A DNA stretch of 64,000 nt from Photorhabdus sp. CRCIA-P01 (GTDB lineage: Bacteria > Pseudomonadota > Gammaproteobacteria > Enterobacterales > Enterobacteriaceae). The stretch covers positions 62,001 to 126,000 of the forward strand of contig NZ_NMQR01000004.1 in the NCBI RefSeq assembly GCF_003545805.1, given 5' to 3'. Made by a program: the position numbers and the translations under genes. Shown here piece by piece: positions 29,625 to 40,015 of the stretch. How positions within the stretch are numbered: the first letter of the stretch is position 1; every line of letters begins with the position of its first letter. The notes under the pieces are model-generated. The model was given only the letters and a program-made list of their open reading frames with translations, searched no databases and was not told the DNA's origin.

Positions 29625-31109
29625 ATGAAACGATTACATGATATTGAGAAAGAGATGTTGCCCGTTGAATCCTACAAAATGCTTATTGGTGGACGATGGG
29701 TAGATAGTGTATCCAAAGAAACAACCAAAAGTTATAACCCAGCGACAGGAGAACTACTGACTGAATATGCATCCGGTAATGCTGAAGATGTCGATCTTGC
29801 CGTCAGCGCCGCAAAAAATGCCTTCTCCGCATGGAGCCAAACCTCGCCAATCGAAAGACAATCAGTTTTGCTGAAAATTGCTGACCTATTAGAAGCGGAA
29901 CAAGAACGTTTTGCTATCCTCGAATCACTGGATACCGGAAAACCATTAAATGAATCCCGGTATATGGATCTACCCGCCTGCATTGACCAGTTCCGCTATT
30001 TTGCGGGTGTGATCCGTTCCCATACCGATGAAGCTTCAGTTCTGGATACCAAGACACTCAGCTTGGTGATCCGTGAACCCATTGGTGTTGTCGGACAGGT
30101 AATTCCCTGGAATTTCCCACTACTGATGGCGGCATGGAAACTGGCTCCTGCTCTTGCAGCGGGCAATACCATTGTTATTAACCCAGCAACACTGACACCA
30201 ATCACGCTGCTTGAACTGGGTAGAATATTGGATAAAGTCCTGCCAGCCGGGGTGGTTAACATTGTTACAGGTCGTGGTTCAGTCGTTGGTCAAGCCATTT
30301 TGGATCATAAGGATATCGAAAAAGTGGCATTCACTGGTTCCACCAGAGTAGGTTATACCGTAGCCGAAGCCGCTGCCAAAAAGTTGATCCCTGCAACACT
30401 GGAGCTTGGTGGTAAATCAGCCAATATTATCTTCCCTGACGCCAATATGAAAAAAGCAGTAAAATATGCGGCCAGAGCTATTTTGCTGAATCAGGGTCAA
30501 GCGTGTGAATCAGGTTCCCGGTTGTTCCTGCATAAAGATATTCATGATGAATTCCTCAAATCCCTGAAAGCAGAATTCGAATCTGTCCAGGTTGGTGATC
30601 CGCTGGAAAAAGAAACTCAGATGGGGAGCCAGGTCAGCCAGGAACAAATGGAAAAAATTCTCGGATATGTCGAGATTGCGAAAAAAGAGGGTGCAACCAT
30701 TCTAACCGGCGGTAAACGCATTACTGGAGAAGGTTATGATGATGGTTTCTTTATCCAACCAACTATCATTACCGATGTTACTAATGACATGCGAGTCGCG
30801 CGTGAAGAGATTTTTGGCCCTGTATTGGCCGTGATTCCATTCAGCGAAGAAGAAGACGTGATCAGAATGGCAAATGATTCTGATTATGGCCTGGCCGGTG
30901 CTGTCTGGACACAGGATATTGACCGTGCACTACGCGTAGCTAAAGCTGTCAGAACTGGTCGTATGTGGATTAATACTTACCATGAACTGCCAGCTCACGC
31001 ACCATTTGGCGGTTACAAAAAATCAGGACTTGGCAGAGAAACACACAAAATGATGTTGGATGCTTATACCCAAGTCAAAAACATCTATATCAAAACCAGT
31101 GAAGAATAA
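29625..31109 (+). CDS. NAD(P)-dependent aldehyde dehydrogenase
   Basis: 494 residues from the ATG at 29625, 7 bases after CGGAG; an ATG at 29619 overlaps that site. ALDH family landmarks are the oxyanion Asn in QVIPWNFPLLMAAWK, the glutamate in LELGGKSANI, the nucleophile Cys in NQGQACESGSR and EEIFGPVLAVIPF near the C-terminus. It oxidises an aldehyde to a carboxylic acid; substrate unknown. Single gene, ended by a bidirectional terminator shared with the symporter gene. Confidence 0.92.
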   Translation: MKRLHDIEKEMLPVESYKMLIGGRWVDSVSKETTKSYNPATGELLTEYASGNAEDVDLAVSAAKNAFSAWSQTSPIERQSVLLKIADLLEAEQERFAILESLDTGKPLNESRYMDLPACIDQFRYFAGVIRSHTDEASVLDTKTLSLVIREPIGVVGQVIPWNFPLLMAAWKLAPALAAGNTIVINPATLTPITLLELGRILDKVLPAGVVNIVTGRGSVVGQAILDHKDIEKVAFTGSTRVGYTVAEAAAKKLIPATLELGGKSANIIFPDANMKKAVKYAARAILLNQGQACESGSRLFLHKDIHDEFLKSLKAEFESVQVGDPLEKETQMGSQVSQEQMEKILGYVEIAKKEGATILTGGKRITGEGYDDGFFIQPTIITDVTNDMRVAREEIFGPVLAVIPFSEEEDVIRMANDSDYGLAGAVWTQDIDRALRVAKAVRTGRMWINTYHELPAHAPFGGYKKSGLGRETHKMMLDAYTQVKNIYIKTSEE

Positions 31110-31126
31110 TCTCAATCAGTGATGAG

Positions 31127-31152
31127 AAAAGCCTTCCAAATGGAAGGCTTTT
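31127..31152. terminator. Bidirectional terminator between two convergent genes
   Basis: An 11-bp stem, AAAAGCCTTCC (31127-31137) with GGAAGGCTTTT (31142-31152), has a 4-nt loop between the aldehyde dehydrogenase and symporter stops. Confidence 0.9.
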
Positions 31153-31154
31153 AT

Positions 31155-32522
31155 TCAATTTTTTGCTTTAATATCAATACTATCCGCATTCACATCTTTA
31201 ATATGTTCTTTCGTCAACCGATAAACAACTGGGCTTAACAATGCTAATGCAATCAGGTTCGGTATTGCCATCATCGCATTCAATGTATCCGCCAATAACC
31301 AGACAAAATCCAATGACTGAGTAGCACCAACCATCAAAGCAATAATCCATACTACACGGAAAGGTGTAATGGCTTTTTGCCCAAATAGATACTGAGTACA
31401 TTTTTCACCGTAAAAACTCCAGCCAAGAATTGTGGTAAAGGCAAATATTACCAAAGCACCCACGACAATATAGTTGCCACCAGGAATCGCCATAGCGAAA
31501 GAAGTCGCTGTCAGTGTCGCACCTGTCTGACCGTTCAACCAACCACCCGTGATGACGATAGTTAAGCCAGTGATAGAACAAACAATAATGGTATCGATGA
31601 AAGTACCTAGCATAGCGATTAACCCCTGGCGAATCGGGTTTTGGGTTTTAGCTGTTGCATGAGCAATCGGCGCGCTTCCCAATCCCGCTTCATTAGAGAA
31701 AATACCACGAGCTACACCAAAACGAATTGCCGCCCACACTGCTGCGCCCGCAAAACCACCTTGTGCCGCAACAGGTGTAAATGCAGATTTAACAATCAGA
31801 ACAAATGCAGCGGGAATTTCACTGACATTCATCCCCAGAACAATAATCCCGGCAACAAGATAGGCAACCGTCATAAATGGCACTAATTTACCTGCTACAT
31901 CAGCAATACGTTTAATACCCCCGATAAGCACTGCACCAACTAGAATTGCCAATACGATGGCCGTTACCGTGGTAGAAACGCCGAAGTTACTTTGCAGCAC
32001 ATCAGCGACAGAATTCGCCTGTACGGTATTACCGATACCGAAACAAGCAATACTGCCAAATACCGCAAACAACGTCCCCAACCAGGCCCACTTTTTTCCT
32101 AAACCGTTTTTTATGTAATACATGGGGCCACCAACATAGTGACCGTTTTTGTCAACCTCACGGAAACGGACTGCCAGTACCGCTTCTGAATATTTGGTTG
32201 CCATGCCCACTAATGCCGTTATCCACATCCAAAACAGTGCACCTGGCCCACCCAATACAACCGCGGTAGCCACGCCAGCTATATTACCTGTTCCTATGGT
32301 GGCGGAAAGCGCAGTCATCAGTGCGTTAAACGGCGATATCTGCCCTTCTCCCCGCTGATGATTACGCTCAAACAGTAATTTAAAACCCGTTCCCAATTTA
32401 CGTATAGGCAGAAAAGAGAGACGGAACTGCATGAACAACCCAACTCCTAGAAGACCGACCATCATCGGTACTCCCAATACTACCCCGTTAATAGCACTCA
32501 GCCATTCTGTGATTAATCCCAT
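31155..32522 (-). CDS. Sodium:alanine symporter family (AGCS) transporter
   Basis: 455 residues from ATG 32522, preceded by GAGGGA; an in-frame start 48 bases upstream is less likely. About 10-11 membrane segments. AGCS signatures: TALSATIGTGNIAGVATAVV, GGPGALFWMWITALVGMATK and FSNEAGLGSAPIAHATAKT. It imports alanine or glycine with Na+. Upstream at 32643-32656 there is a perfect 14-bp palindrome, GAGTGATATCACTC, which could be an operator. Confidence 0.92.
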   Translation of the reverse strand: MGLITEWLSAINGVVLGVPMMVGLLGVGLFMQFRLSFLPIRKLGTGFKLLFERNHQRGEGQISPFNALMTALSATIGTGNIAGVATAVVLGGPGALFWMWITALVGMATKYSEAVLAVRFREVDKNGHYVGGPMYYIKNGLGKKWAWLGTLFAVFGSIACFGIGNTVQANSVADVLQSNFGVSTTVTAIVLAILVGAVLIGGIKRIADVAGKLVPFMTVAYLVAGIIVLGMNVSEIPAAFVLIVKSAFTPVAAQGGFAGAAVWAAIRFGVARGIFSNEAGLGSAPIAHATAKTQNPIRQGLIAMLGTFIDTIIVCSITGLTIVITGGWLNGQTGATLTATSFAMAIPGGNYIVVGALVIFAFTTILGWSFYGEKCTQYLFGQKAITPFRVVWIIALMVGATQSLDFVWLLADTLNAMMAIPNLIALALLSPVVYRLTKEHIKDVNADSIDIKAKN

Positions 32523-33097
32523 ATATTCCCTCGGACATTTCATAACAAAATAACAACATATGCGCAGCAACTTAATAAAGAATATTTATAGAAAATATGC
32601 GAGAAAAAATTTCGTAAAAATGGAAAAAGATTTAATACTTGTGAGTGATATCACTCGATAGAATTTTAAAATTAGAATGTTCAAAAGTTTATCACGCCCA
32701 ATACATTAAAAAATATTTAGGTATAAACCACTCTCTTAATCAAAATAATTTACTTGAATATTTAACCTTTTCAACTAATTAAAGTAAAACAACAAAATAT
32801 TATTTTTAAAATCGATTTTTTAAGAAACAAATCATTGAGTAGAAATTATCAGCGATTTTTATGAGAATATCTTGTTCGCTCTACCTATCATATTTTTCTT
32901 TTAAACAAACCACTATCCGGAATATATTTATTACATCAGTCAAAAGAACAATAGAAAATATCTGTGATATTTTTCTATCATCATAAAACCACCGAATCTT
33001 TTTCGAGCCGCTTCACAATAATTGAAGAACCTCATTGTGTTATTGTTCCACCCAACTCATTTTATCCGCCTGGGTTAATGAATAAGGGGAGAACTTT
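32523..33097. other. Divergent spacer between the symporter and FGGY genes
   Basis: 575 AT-rich bases holding both promoters. The only clear motif is the perfect palindrome at 32643-32656 near the symporter gene. No small gene was found. Confidence 0.5.
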
Positions 33098-34690
33098 ATG
33101 GTGGAACAACAATATTTCATTGGTGTTGATGTTGGCTCCGCCAGTGTCCGTACTGCGGTTTTTGACCAACACGGCAAACGGCATGCATTCTCCGCTCGCC
33201 CTATCCAGCAATTTCATCCAAAAGCGGATTTTGTTGAACAATCTTCTACTGATATCTGGGCACAAGTATGTGCAACAGTAAGAGAAGCTGTTGCACTGGC
33301 AAATATTAATCCTATTGATGTTAAATCAATCGGCTTCGATGCCACCTGTTCACTAGTCGCGGTAGCAGCAGAAGGACGTCCCCTTTCTGTGGCCGAAAAT
33401 GGCAATCCTGAACACGATATCATCATGTGGATGGATCATCGTGCAATCAAGGAAGCCATCACGATAAATCAAACCAATGACCCTGCACTCTGCTATGTAG
33501 GTGGTGAAATCAGCCCTGAAATGGAACTACCAAAAATCTTATGGCTAAAAAACCACTTTCCCCAACGTTATCAGGATATATGGCGTTTCTTTGATTTAGC
33601 TGATTTTCTGGTGTGGAAAGCAACTGCCGCTGATGTAGCCAGTATCTGCACGCTCACTTGCAAATGGAACTATCTGGCTCATCAAAAACAATTCAGTGAA
33701 AAGCTACTTTATGATGTGGGGTTAGAAGATTTAACCCATAAAGTTCCGTCTACTATCCTCGAACTTGGCGAAAAAGCGGGTTACCTGACGACTAAAGTGG
33801 CTAAAGATTTTGGGCTGCACACAGGAATCATCGTCGCCGGTGGTATTATTGACGCACATGCCGGCGGATTGGCACTGGCTGGCGCCTATCCAAGGGGCAG
33901 CCTGGTCATTATTAGCGGCACCTCAAACTGCCACATGATTGTCAGTCCTCATCCTGTCATGGTTCCAGGGGTTTGGGGGCCCTATTTCGGTGCAATGCTA
34001 CCCGGTTACTGGCTCAACGAAGGTGGACAAAGCGCCGCCGGTGCATTAGTTGAGTGGTCAATTCGTCAACACAATAGCTGGCTAGAGCTGGAAGCCGAAG
34101 CCGAGGAATCTGGTCATCATTACTATCAGCGACTAAATGAAGCTGTTGCACAGTTAGAAAAACAAGAAATATATCCGACCGCACAGCTTCATATTTTAGG
34201 TGACCATCATGGCAACCGTTCACCAAGGGCAAACCCTAATGCCAAGGGAATGGTAAGCGGGCTGACGCTGGCAAATGGTCGTGATGATCTGGCCCGCCAT
34301 TACTTAGCGACACTGCAATCTATCGCTTATGGTACCCGCCATATTATTGATGCATTAGTAGAAGCAGGACACCAGATAAACAGGCTAGTTATGTGTGGTG
34401 GCGCAACTAAAAACCCACTATGGTTACGTGAATATGCCAATGCCACTGGGCGCGAAATCCATCTCACTCAGGAAAAGGATGCTGTCAATCTTGGCTCTGC
34501 TTTGCTTGGTGCCGTTGCTTGCGGTTCCTTTGCAAACTTCGCTCAAGCAACAAAATCGATGGTACGTGACGGCAACATTATTAAACCGGAAAAAGAGACA
34601 TTTTTATTTCATCAAGCCAAATATCAGGTTTATCTACAAATGTACCGAGACCAACAGCGATATAACGAAATCATGCAAACCGATAATTAG
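33098..34690 (+). CDS. FGGY-family pentulose kinase (D-ribulokinase-like)
   Basis: 530 residues, two actin-like domains. ATP- and sugar-binding landmarks: FIGVDVGSASVRTAVFDQHG at the start, IGFDATCSLV, the IISGTSNCHM phosphate-binding loop and MCGGATKNPLWLREYANATG in the C-domain. Length and the IGFDATCSLV motif fit the FGGY pentulose kinase subfamily that phosphorylates D-ribulose or a similar ketopentose. No sugar transporter or isomerase is adjacent. The first ATG is preceded by AGGGGAGAA. Confidence 0.9.
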   Translation: MVEQQYFIGVDVGSASVRTAVFDQHGKRHAFSARPIQQFHPKADFVEQSSTDIWAQVCATVREAVALANINPIDVKSIGFDATCSLVAVAAEGRPLSVAENGNPEHDIIMWMDHRAIKEAITINQTNDPALCYVGGEISPEMELPKILWLKNHFPQRYQDIWRFFDLADFLVWKATAADVASICTLTCKWNYLAHQKQFSEKLLYDVGLEDLTHKVPSTILELGEKAGYLTTKVAKDFGLHTGIIVAGGIIDAHAGGLALAGAYPRGSLVIISGTSNCHMIVSPHPVMVPGVWGPYFGAMLPGYWLNEGGQSAAGALVEWSIRQHNSWLELEAEAEESGHHYYQRLNEAVAQLEKQEIYPTAQLHILGDHHGNRSPRANPNAKGMVSGLTLANGRDDLARHYLATLQSIAYGTRHIIDALVEAGHQINRLVMCGGATKNPLWLREYANATGREIHLTQEKDAVNLGSALLGAVACGSFANFAQATKSMVRDGNIIKPEKETFLFHQAKYQVYLQMYRDQQRYNEIMQTDN

Positions 34691-34803
34691 CCTTTAATAA
34701 TCAAAACTGGAATATGACAAGATAAAATACGCATTGTAGGTGGCAACTCAAAAAATGAATCAATAGCCGGTTGAACCGGCTGTTACTATCAACCTAACGT
34801 TAA

Positions 34804-34897
34804 TGTGAACGAATCCCCAGGAGCATAGATCACTATGTGACTGGGGTGAGTGAAAGCAGCCAACAAAGCAATAGCTTGAAAGATGAAGGGTATATAA
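34804..34897 (+). repeat. ERIC element, copy 3 (left end missing)
   Basis: It retains GAACGAATCCCCAGGAGC through GAAGGGTATATAAC, but the first ~35 bases of the complete copies are lost or diverged. Confidence 0.85.
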
Positions 34898-35033
34898 CAA
34901 ATGAGCTCGCTCATAGAAGAAAGATGAAAGGAAAAATGATCCATTTTCTCTTAAATTGAACAAACTGACTCGCTATTAGGAAATATATGAAAGTAAGAAA
35001 TATATGAAAGAAAATAAGAGCTCATTAATACAA

Positions 35034-35060
35034 TTTCTCCGGCCTCATAAGCCGGAGAAA
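35034..35060 (-). terminator. Terminator after wzc
   Basis: A 10-bp perfect stem, TTTCTCCGGC/GCCGGAGAAA, with a 7-nt loop lies 6 bases beyond the wzc stop on the minus strand. Confidence 0.65.
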
Positions 35061-35066
35061 AGGCGA

Positions 35067-37214
35067 TCAATCCTTATAACTGTATTGATAATATCCGCCA
35101 GAATCATAATAGAGACCAGATTTCTTCTCTACCGCGTTTAGCAACACACCTTTAATATGAATGCCATTTTGCCTAAACCGGCGAATAGCAACATTAACTT
35201 CTTTAACCCTTGTTTTATGATAACGTGCAATTAACAATGAAGTTCCCGCATATCTCCCAATAATCGCAGCATCAGTTACAGCCAAAATAGGAGGAGTATC
35301 TACCAAGACATAATCATAATGCTCTTCTGCCCAAGATAATAATTCTTTAAGCTTGTTATGCATAAGCAATTCCGATGGATTAGGCGGAATAACACCTCGA
35401 TTGACAAAATCAAGCTCAGTAAGATAAGTTCTAGTAATAATATCTTTTAGCTGATGCTGACCAGCCAAATATTCAGAAAGCCCCAGAGATTGAGGACTTT
35501 CCAACACTTTATGTAAACGACCTCTTCTCATATCCGCATCGATTAAAAGCACGCGTTTATTACTTAATGCCAATACAGCGGCAAGATTTACTGAAATAAA
35601 AGATTTTCCTAGTTCAGGAGCAGAACCTGAAAGAAGAATGATTTTGTTTGCAGATTCCATCATTGAAAAATGCAAGGTTGTTCTAAGGCTGCGTAATGCT
35701 TCAACAGCTAAATCAGTGGGATCTTGAATAGCTAATAACCGACATTTCTGACGATGAGTTCGCTTTTTCTGTTGTTGCTCAAGTTTAATCTGGGTCCCAG
35801 ATAGTGGAATAGTGGCATAAACAGAAACACCTATTTCTTCCAATTGTTCAGGACTTTCGATTCCTTTACGAAACATGACTCGTATACAAATCAACCCAGC
35901 AGACAATACAAATCCCAATGCCATCATCGATGCAATAATCAGTGACTTCTTCGGTTTTACCACTGAACTTTCTACAATGGCCTCATCAATAATACGCACA
36001 TTACCAACTGTCCCCGCTTTCACGATGTTCAACTCTTGCTGTTTATTGAGTAACTGCACATAAATTTCTTGGTCAACTTGAACATCTCTGGTCAAACGTA
36101 AAATTTCCTGCTGCGTTTTAGGTAACCGTTTGATTGACTGATTCAGCTCCTTTTTGGTATCAACCAAAGTTTTACGTTTATCAAGCAACGCAACATAAGC
36201 GGGATGTTGTTTGGTATACAATTGCTGTAATTCAGCTTCTTTGAAAGTCAATTCATTAATCTGTTTCTCAATTTGGACCAATGTCTCCAGAGCCGATTTT
36301 GCTTCAAGTGATAAATCAATAGATTCATTCGCTTGACGATATTGGTTAAGTAATTCTTCAGAACGATTGAGCTCAATTTTAACTTTAGGTAAATGATTTT
36401 TTAAGAAATTAAGACTACTTTCAGCTTCTTCCATCTTTCTTGTCACATTTTGTTGCAAGTAATTTTTACCGACACTATCAAGTGTCGATTTTATTCTTGC
36501 ACGATCATCACCTTCTATTTCAAGCAAGATAATACCGGTATTATTACCTTTTTCTTTTACCCGCAAAGCTTGTTGCAGCCCGCGAATAACACCCAATTGT
36601 TCCCGTTTAACCAACGTGAAACTTTGCCCTGAAGAAGCTGAAATATTTGAGATAAGCAAATTTATGCCATCAATATCAAATACTTTGTTCACTTGCCCGT
36701 GGAAAACCTGATCGTCAAACAACAACCGATAATTTTCTGCATCGTCAACATATATTTTTATCCCTCTATTAATATATTCAGGTGATACCGTAAAATGTTT
36801 AATAACAATATCAGGCTTTGGCATACCACGAAGACGGGCAATTCCCCTACCTATCACGGGAAAATAATCTGCTGTAACCTGAACATCTAAATTTAGATCC
36901 TTTACTGTCTTTCTTAATATCATTCTGGAAGTCAATAACTCTAATTCTGCCGATGTATCTGATAGTCTTCCAGAAAGCATATCCGACATATCGCCGATTA
37001 AAGGTAATGCACTACTTCTCTTTTCAACCTGCAATAAAGCATTTGCCTTGTATATCGGAGTCGCAATCAAGGAATAACCAAGGCCAATAACTGTGAACAA
37101 TAGGGTAATTCCACCAATCACCCAACGATAATCGAATAAGGCACTAAGAAGACGGCCTAAATCAATTTCATCACCATCCGTATGAGTGTGACTTGATTTA
37201 TCTGATGTAGTCAT
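35067..37214 (-). CDS. wzc: Wzc-type polysaccharide co-polymerase and tyrosine autokinase
   Basis: 715 residues. An N-terminal Wzz domain sits between membrane segments at ~33-52 and ~425-445, with coiled coil between. The C-terminal cytoplasmic BY-kinase has Walker A SGSAPELGKSF, Walker A' VLLIDADMRRG and Walker B YVLVDTPP. The tail has a tyrosine cluster (LYYDSGGYYQYSY), the autophosphorylation site that Wzb reverses. It controls capsule chain length and export with Wza. It is third in wza-wzb-wzc, 71 bases after wzb. Confidence 0.95.
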   Translation of the reverse strand: MTTSDKSSHTHTDGDEIDLGRLLSALFDYRWVIGGITLLFTVIGLGYSLIATPIYKANALLQVEKRSSALPLIGDMSDMLSGRLSDTSAELELLTSRMILRKTVKDLNLDVQVTADYFPVIGRGIARLRGMPKPDIVIKHFTVSPEYINRGIKIYVDDAENYRLLFDDQVFHGQVNKVFDIDGINLLISNISASSGQSFTLVKREQLGVIRGLQQALRVKEKGNNTGIILLEIEGDDRARIKSTLDSVGKNYLQQNVTRKMEEAESSLNFLKNHLPKVKIELNRSEELLNQYRQANESIDLSLEAKSALETLVQIEKQINELTFKEAELQQLYTKQHPAYVALLDKRKTLVDTKKELNQSIKRLPKTQQEILRLTRDVQVDQEIYVQLLNKQQELNIVKAGTVGNVRIIDEAIVESSVVKPKKSLIIASMMALGFVLSAGLICIRVMFRKGIESPEQLEEIGVSVYATIPLSGTQIKLEQQQKKRTHRQKCRLLAIQDPTDLAVEALRSLRTTLHFSMMESANKIILLSGSAPELGKSFISVNLAAVLALSNKRVLLIDADMRRGRLHKVLESPQSLGLSEYLAGQHQLKDIITRTYLTELDFVNRGVIPPNPSELLMHNKLKELLSWAEEHYDYVLVDTPPILAVTDAAIIGRYAGTSLLIARYHKTRVKEVNVAIRRFRQNGIHIKGVLLNAVEKKSGLYYDSGGYYQYSYKD

Positions 37215-37285
37215 AAAAAGCCTATAATTACTTTATTGATAAGTAATGAAGAACAGCAAACCCAGAATATAAAAATACTTATAAG

Positions 37286-37714
37286 TTATAATTTCCCTAA
37301 CCAACTATTAGCACTCTTAAATAACAATTGATATACATATTCATAAACCTCGATATCAGACTTATAAGGATCGGGGATTGCCATTTCATTTAACCAATGA
37401 CCTAAAAGCATTGTTTTCCCCCTTGCCCCTAGATTTATCCTATTTACAGCCTCAATATGTTTTTTTTCCATAACCAAGATCAAACTTGACTGCTGGCATA
37501 ATTCACTGGTTAGTTGGCGAGCTATATGCCCTTCCAAAGATAATCCATGTCTAGCCGCAATCCTACTTGAGAACTCATTTGCAGGTTTACCAATTAAAGC
37601 CGATATTCCCGCAGAATAAATCTCTTTCCGAGGAAATAGTTGTCGCAATAAACGCTCTCCTGTTGGCGATCGACAGATATTACCCACACAAACAATCAGA
37701 ATAGAATTGAACAT
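37286..37714 (-). CDS. wzb: Low-molecular-weight protein tyrosine phosphatase Wzb
   Basis: 142 residues from ATG 37714. The active-site loop CVGNICRSP has catalytic C9 and R15, and the general acid is in IPDPYKSD. It dephosphorylates the Wzc tyrosine cluster. The start codon overlaps the wza stop (TAATG), so translation is coupled. Confidence 0.95.
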   Translation of the reverse strand: MFNSILIVCVGNICRSPTGERLLRQLFPRKEIYSAGISALIGKPANEFSSRIAARHGLSLEGHIARQLTSELCQQSSLILVMEKKHIEAVNRINLGARGKTMLLGHWLNEMAIPDPYKSDIEVYEYVYQLLFKSANSWLGKL

Positions 37715-38859
37715 TAATTCGGCCACTTACGAATCCACTTAGTTGTTTCAGTCAGGCTATTAATGCTTGATATCGTTGGCACCAACTGATTGATAACTCG
37801 ATTCCAGCGAACGACTGGTGCACTGGTAACATAGACAATATCGTAAGGTTGCAAGTTAAACTCTGTTCCTAGGACTAACGCCGTCGCATCCTTCGCGTTA
37901 AGCTGATAGATATTGGCTATTTTCCCCTTATTATCAGGTACATTGCGCAGTGAGCGGATGACAAAGATGCCATTAGCATCACTTGATAATTGATCTATAC
38001 CCTCAGCATTACCCAATGCTTCGGTTAAAGTCATCCCACTGCGGTCCATACGTAAGGTGGTTTGTTTTTTAACTTCCCCCATAACAAACACTTTCAAATC
38101 ATCATTACGAGGAATGTATAAGATATCGCCAGAATAAAGCAGACGATTTTGCTTCAGATCACCATTTTGCATCAAATCATGAAGAGAAATAACCGTTTCT
38201 TTTCCCTTATGAGTCAAAATGATCCTCCTCCAGTCAGCATTTTCAGTTAAACCGCCAGCATGGTTAATCGCATCAATAATGGTTAAAGGAACGTTAGTGA
38301 TAGGTTGTTGAGCAGACCTGGCAACTTCACCTGTTACATAGGCTTTTTGTGAACGGAAAGCAGCAATATTGACATCGACTTGAGGTGACTCGATGTACTT
38401 CGATAACTTGTCAGTAATCATCGTACGCACCTGAGTGACCGTTTTCCCTTTCACATGAAGTTTACCAACATAGGGATAAAAAATCGTCCCATCAGAATGC
38501 ACCCAGTTACCCGTATCACTAGCACTACGATATTGTCCTGCCGGTATTGTCAATTCAGGATGATCCCAAACAGTGACCATAATGACATCACCCACGCCAA
38601 TACGGTATTCATACTGTTGTAATTCTTTATCTAATTCAGGATTAGAACGTGCAATAGCAGAATTCACTCGTAACTTTTCAATTAACTGTGGTGTTACCAG
38701 ATAAACATTTACCAAATTATTAATATCATAGTTACTATCATCATCATTGATTATTTCTTTATTATAAATAGTAAGGCCACTCCCAGGTATAACCGTACAA
38801 CCACCTAATAGCATAGAACAGGACAATGCCAGTACTATAATTAATTCCTTAATATTCAT
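37714..38859 (-). CDS. wza: Outer-membrane polysaccharide export lipoprotein Wza
   Basis: 381 residues. The lipoprotein signal ends at LLGGC with lipid Cys21. The Poly_export domain ([20 protein letters not shown]) and two SLBB domains follow, and the C-terminal amphipathic helix ([19 protein letters not shown]) would form the outer-membrane barrel. It is the channel for capsule or exopolysaccharide. First gene of the three-gene unit; the biosynthetic capsule genes are not in this window. Confidence 0.96.
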   Translation of the reverse strand: MNIKELIIVLALSCSMLLGGCTVIPGSGLTIYNKEIINDDDSNYDINNLVNVYLVTPQLIEKLRVNSAIARSNPELDKELQQYEYRIGVGDVIMVTVWDHPELTIPAGQYRSASDTGNWVHSDGTIFYPYVGKLHVKGKTVTQVRTMITDKLSKYIESPQVDVNIAAFRSQKAYVTGEVARSAQQPITNVPLTIIDAINHAGGLTENADWRRIILTHKGKETVISLHDLMQNGDLKQNRLLYSGDILYIPRNDDLKVFVMGEVKKQTTLRMDRSGMTLTEALGNAEGIDQLSSDANGIFVIRSLRNVPDNKGKIANIYQLNAKDATALVLGTEFNLQPYDIVYVTSAPVVRWNRVINQLVPTISSINSLTETTKWIRKWPN

Positions 38860-39531
38860 CAGAAATTTATCCTTAAAAAATAATAAACAAAAAAGAATAC
38901 AGAAAATAGTATTAATTATAATCTCCCTAACAAAACCAGATTATAATATAATAAAATATAATATAATATAAAAATTTTGCTTAAGGGCTAAAAGCCACTG
39001 GGTTACGGGTCATATCACTTGGTAAAAACAATAGAAATCAACTTAATAGCTTTGAAAAATTCAAACTACTAAATAATAGGTAATAAATTTATTAATTATT
39101 TTATCATTTAATATATCTTATAAGATATTATTACAAACAGAAAGTAAGAGCTACCCCTCAAATAAAAGATAGCGAGGATATTTATCAGAATTTATCGAAA
39201 CCGAATACATACTCTCAATGGTATTGTGAAAAAAACACATACTTATATCAAATCAGTGTTCATATAATCAACTTTGGTGCTTAAAATGGTGATAAAAAAT
39301 AAAAAAACAGACAATCAATTTATCAAACAACTCCAATTATAAAACCCTAAATTTAGTCATATTATAAATAATAGCTCGGTAGTATCAGATATTTTTAGAT
39401 TGTTTTAATTTTGAAGATCACCACTTTGTATTTTTCACGTTTATCAACTACCATTACCGGTTGTTTTATATAGCAATAGAAGATCTAAGAATTGGACATA
39501 TTCCACAAAAACGTTATCAACTGGGATTACC
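38860..39531. promoter_or_regulatory. wza leader with a JUMPstart-like piece
   Basis: 672 AT-rich bases. On the minus strand 39000-38979 begins CAGTGG and ends TTAGCCCTTAAGC, resembling the 5' part of the JUMPstart element, but the ops core GGCGGTAG does not follow; a GAGGGGTAGCTC at 39148-39159 is the nearest match. A run of ATAAT/ATAAA units spans 38941-38974. No gene was found. Confidence 0.4.
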
Positions 39532-39927
39532 ATGAAAAAATCAACTATACTAAGAATCGCCAGGCCAACTGACAATTTAACTCAAATTGCTGAAATGTAT
39601 TGCCGAGGTTTAGGATTTATTATCCTAGAGAAATTCGAAAATCATGAAAATTTTGATGGAATCATTCTAGGGCATCCAAATCATCTCTGGCATCTCGAAT
39701 TTACGCATCATCGTGGCACTACAGTAGGAAGATCTCCCACACAGGACAATTTATTGGCCTTCTATATACCAGACCATCCAGAATGGTTAGATCAGATATC
39801 ACTAATGAAAAACGCTGGCTTTATTGCAGCCCCCTCTTACAACCCATATTGGGATATTGATGGTAAAACATTTGAAGATATTGATGGTTATCGGGTTGTG
39901 TTACAAAACACAGTATTCCCTGTTTGA
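39532..39927 (+). CDS. VOC-family (glyoxalase/bleomycin-resistance fold) protein, YycE-like
   Basis: 131 residues, one vicinal-oxygen-chelate domain: RIARPTDNLTQIAEMYCRGL at the start, HLEFTHHRG in the middle and FEDIDGYRVVLQN at the end. It resembles Bacillus YycE. Possible metal ligands are His and Glu in HLEFTHH and the final acidic strand. Substrate unknown. Single gene between the capsule genes and the lysis cassette. Confidence 0.8.
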   Translation: MKKSTILRIARPTDNLTQIAEMYCRGLGFIILEKFENHENFDGIILGHPNHLWHLEFTHHRGTTVGRSPTQDNLLAFYIPDHPEWLDQISLMKNAGFIAAPSYNPYWDIDGKTFEDIDGYRVVLQNTVFPV

Positions 39928-40015
39928 TTATTAATCGACCTTAAGCATACTTACCCTAATAACCAATCCATACCTACGTTGTTTTACATTACGCAATAAC
40001 ATTATCAAAACTCAG

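Noticed and set aside
34979-35012. CRISPR-like repeat
   Set aside because: Just a 14-bp unit (GAAATATATGAAAG) present twice; no spacer pattern.
38941-38974. Microsatellite-type phase-variation tract
   Set aside because: The ATAAT/ATAAA units are irregular and outside any coding frame.
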